Under the pieces are notes generated by a model. The model ran no database searches. It was given only the letters and a program-made list of their open reading frames with translations, and was not told the DNA's origin. Of a stretch of DNA of 33,250 nt, positions 31,846-33,250 are shown in pieces (positions within the stretch are counted from its first letter, which is position 1; each line of letters opens with the position of its first letter). This stretch comes from Chromatiales bacterium (GTDB lineage Bacteria; Pseudomonadota; Gammaproteobacteria; UBA6429; Thiohalophilaceae): assembly GCA_027032075.1 (NCBI GenBank), contig JALVOC010000124.1, positions 1-33,250 of the forward strand, written 5' to 3'. Made by a program: the position numbers and the translations under genes.

Positions 31846-32166
31846 CTACCGCCTCTTCGTGAATGACTCATCCCACCGCTCCGGATCAGGTCGATAGGCA
31901 GTGATTAGAACCACCGGTTTATCATGTCCTTTTGGGACACCCCATACAACATGAATCGGCGACCCGGATTTATCCTTCTACAACAACAGAACGCATAGCC
32001 CCTTCGGATAGTTCGGATACTCTTCAACAACCGCTGCATCCACAATTCCACCGAGCACCTCTCTAGCAGTCAAACCATCCTCAACCAACTCATCGTATCC
32101 GTGCTCAGATATTCGGACCTCTCCAGCGCTTACTATTACGCGTACTTTCTCAACGAATTCACTCAA
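31846..32166 (-). pseudogene. DUF4258 toxin-like gene interrupted by one amber codon
   Basis: A TTG start at 32166, with GGAG 8 bp upstream, opens a frame encoding KVRVIVSAGEVRISEHGYDE, then TAREVLGGIVDA, YPKGLCVLLL, TAG (31980-31978), and without any shift KDKSGSPIHVVWGVPKGHD, VLITAYRPDPERW and stop at 31846: 106 residues if the amber were read. The position usually holds Gln, so a single C-to-T change (CAG to TAG) explains it. DUF4258 proteins are RelE-fold-like toxins of type II systems. Either a disarmed toxin or read-through at low level. Confidence 0.75.
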
Positions 32167-32211
32167 ACCTTATTCTCCATGTCAGATAGCATGTCTCTCA
32201 TGGCATAACAA

Positions 32212-32263
32212 TTGAGTTGAGCCGCGCTGTATTTTAGCGTCGGCTCGAATGATTAGTTATGCC
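32212..32263 (-). other. attC recombination site of the HigA-like cassette
   Basis: A short palindromic site bounded by GGCATAAC and GTTATGCC. Inner arms TTGAGCCG and CGGCTCGAA pair with one extrahelical G around a CGCT/AGCG tip. On the minus strand it contains the TAA of the HigA-like gene, so the cassette it closes is the antitoxin gene at 32257-32517. Confidence 0.87.
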
Positions 32264-32517
32264 GCAGATTCTTCACTGACATCCCAACCAGGGAATACGA
32301 GTACAGCTGGGTGACACTTCAAAGCCCTGGCGAGGATCTTGGCTCGATCCACACCCAAATTAACTCGATCATTTTCAATTGCTGAAATAGTTGACTGCGG
32401 AATACCCGTCAGTTCCGAGAGTTCGTTCTGACTCAACCCCTGCAGTTCGCGTAAAATGCGAACAGACTCGCCAACCGACACATCAACCCACTTCTTGGCC
32501 TTTCGATAATCCTTCAT
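32257..32517 (-). CDS. XRE-family antitoxin (HigA-like)
   Basis: An 86-residue protein. SVRILRELQGLSQNELSELTGIPQSTISAIENDRVNLGVDRAKILARALKCHP is a Cro/C1 helix-turn-helix domain, and the tail (VLVFPGWDVSEESAA) is short. I chose ATG 32517, 8 bp after GGAGG; a GTG at 32523 is less well placed. It lies 2 bp after the stop of a truncated toxin gene, and its own stop TAA is part of the following attC site. DNA-binding autorepressor and antitoxin is the likely role, now without a complete toxin partner. Confidence 0.85.
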   Translation of the reverse strand: MKDYRKAKKWVDVSVGESVRILRELQGLSQNELSELTGIPQSTISAIENDRVNLGVDRAKILARALKCHPAVLVFPGWDVSEESAA

Positions 32518-32519
32518 AG

Positions 32520-32613
32520 TCACTTCCTCCGATAATCGTGCGGAGTCACGCTAACCACCTTTACCAGGACAATATCCTTTTCAACCTTATATTGGTATGT
32601 CAACCATGCTGTA
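32520..32613 (-). pseudogene. C-terminal fragment of a HigB/RelE-like toxin
   Basis: An open frame encodes YTAWLTYQYKVEKDIVLVKV, then VSVTPHDYRRK and TGA just before the HigA-like gene, which matches the C terminus of RelE/HigB-type toxins found with such antitoxins. The frame runs straight into the attC site at 32611-32682 with no start, so the toxin's N-terminal two thirds have been lost at the attC boundary. Confidence 0.65.
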
Positions 32614-32682
32614 TAACGTTCCGCGTGAGCCGCCGAGGGGCGCGTAGCGTCCCAGAGGCAGGACTCCACGTGGTTGTTAGCC
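32611..32682 (-). other. attC-like recombination site
   Basis: On the minus strand it runs from GGCTAAC to GTTATAC. CACGTGGAG pairs imperfectly with CTCACGCGG near the ends, and a GC-rich centre can fold on itself. The left core matches the two good plus-strand sites (GGCTAAC). It follows the small frame at 32695-32820 in the same direction, as a cassette attC should. Confidence 0.7.
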
Positions 32683-32694
32683 GCAATGTTTGCC

Positions 32695-32820
32695 TCAAGT
32701 CACATAAATTTCTGACAGTGCCTTTTCAAACCGATCTTGTAAGTCTGCGTCTGTCTTGAGGGTGTGCAGCCATGTGCTGTAGAACCGATAAACGTGCACG
32801 CAGTGGTGACTTGCCTGCAT
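32695..32820 (-). CDS. Short cassette reading frame related to the remnant at 29993-30118
   Basis: Forty-one residues from ATG 32820 (MQASHHCVHVYRFYSTWLHT, then LKTDADLQDRFEKALSEIYVT). Its last 20 residues match the C terminus of the frame ending at 30118 with four or five differences, and both are followed by attC. The conserved C terminus argues that both derive from one real cassette gene. Whether this copy is a complete small gene or a remnant is undecided; no strong ribosome binding site is seen. Confidence 0.45.
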   Translation of the reverse strand: MQASHHCVHVYRFYSTWLHTLKTDADLQDRFEKALSEIYVT

Positions 32821-32895
32821 ATCAGTAAAACAAAAGAGTTATTCTTTTTTTTGTTGGATAGATTTGTGCCATTGACAGGGGCGGTCATATAGAGG

Positions 32896-33183
32896 TTATG
32901 CTGCCGAGAGCCTCTTTACCTTTAAAGACTTGCGTTTTTTCTCTGCCTCCCATAGATCATACTGTGCCTGCTGGTTTAGCCAGCTTTCCGCAGAAGTACC
33001 AAATGCCAACGAGAGACGAACCGCCATTTCCGGACTGATACCAGATCGACCATTCAAAATTGCCGACAATGTTTTTCTACTAACCCCCAAAGCCTCAGCC
33101 GCTTCGGTAATACTCAAACCCATAGGCTCAATGCACAGTTCCCGAAGCACTTCACCAGGATGGGGCGGATTGTGCATCTTCAT
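32896..33183 (-). CDS. higA: HigA family addiction module antitoxin
   Basis: A 95-residue protein. It opens with the HigA signature [20 protein letters not shown], followed by the helix-turn-helix [35 protein letters not shown] and [17 protein letters not shown]. HigA binds and neutralises HigB and represses the higBA promoter. The stop of a HigB-type toxin gene lies 9 bp upstream, giving the toxin-first order typical of higBA. Confidence 0.92.
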   Translation of the reverse strand: MKMHNPPHPGEVLRELCIEPMGLSITEAAEALGVSRKTLSAILNGRSGISPEMAVRLSLAFGTSAESWLNQQAQYDLWEAEKKRKSLKVKRLSAA

Positions 33184-33192
33184 AACTACACC

Positions 33193-33250
33193 TCAATGAT
33201 AATCTTCGTAGTCAACCAGTTCGGCATCTTTACCATTAAAGCGGAACGTA
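33193..33250 (-). CDS. higB: HigB/RelE-type toxin, C-terminal end (runs out of the window)
   Basis: The frame ending in TGA at 33193 encodes TFRFNGKDAELVDYEDYH at its C terminus, which matches the RFxxGDAxxVxxxDYH ending of HigB/RelE toxins. The rest lies beyond position 33250. The position just before higA supports the call. Confidence 0.8.
   Translation of the reverse strand, partial: TFRFNGKDAELVDYEDYH

Noticed and set aside
1-33250. CRISPR array
   Set aside because: No regularly spaced direct repeats with unique spacers were seen; the repeats present are dispersed mobile elements and attC sites.

Overview
The window reads as the chromosome of a gammaproteobacterium. The clearest taxonomic pointers are a close CmoM homologue, a YjbQ homologue, DUF6394 and DUF6316 proteins, and a bacterial DUF3524 glycosyltransferase. 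Genus cannot be fixed from the sequence; an environmental, possibly sulfur-oxidising or Chromatiales-like lineage is a guess. Positions 1 to about 21.2 kb are ordinary core genome of moderately high GC. From about 21.3 kb to the end the DNA becomes patchily AT-rich and mosaic.

Core part, left to right: a patatin-like phospholipase with a BASS-family transporter (+); a class II-like histone deacetylase family enzyme (-); a cyclophilin-like DUF369 protein overlapping yjbQ (+); a PAQR/hemolysin III membrane protein (-); a small ferredoxin-fold-like protein (-); a two-gene unit of a DUF6394 membrane protein and a K+ channel with two RCK domains (-). A PstS-like binding protein fused to an OmpA domain follows, with a convincing Pho box and a rho-independent terminator (-). 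Then come a DUF6316 protein and a class I PPK2 polyphosphate kinase (+), and a minus-strand run of FmdB-like, GIY-YIG (DUF123) and QTMAN-like genes ending in a 27-residue membrane peptide gene absent from the supplied set of reading frames. A family-4/5-like uracil-DNA glycosylase (+), a GFA-family protein (+) and cmoM (-) come next. The core ends with a three-gene signalling operon joined by 4-bp overlaps: PhnD-like lipoprotein, hybrid histidine kinase, REC-EAL phosphodiesterase. Two families of short terminal-inverted-repeat elements sit between core genes.

Accessory part (21.3-33.25 kb): a cluster of integron-type gene cassettes without an integrase in the window (a CALIN-like array). At least five sites have attC architecture (24414-24470, 26883-26970, 30134-30205, 32212-32263, 32611-32682), and several half-sites are visible. 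Cassette genes include an HNH nuclease-like protein, an unrecognised two-gene unit (winged-helix-like protein plus an HDR-type PLD-like protein), a HEPN-like protein, four small secreted proteins and several toxin-antitoxin loci (ParDE-like, HigBA, a HigA-like antitoxin with a truncated toxin, a DUF4258 gene with an amber codon). The array is broken up by copies of one mobile family: a RAYT (REP-associated tyrosine transposase) element with imperfect 16-bp inverted ends, present as an inactivated long copy, a 5' fragment and internally deleted, MITE-like derivatives. Four copies carry a near-consensus promoter in the leader. Every change of gene direction in the array coincides with one of these elements, and several abut half attC sites. 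A remnant of an IS1111/IS110-type transposase lies beside another half attC site.
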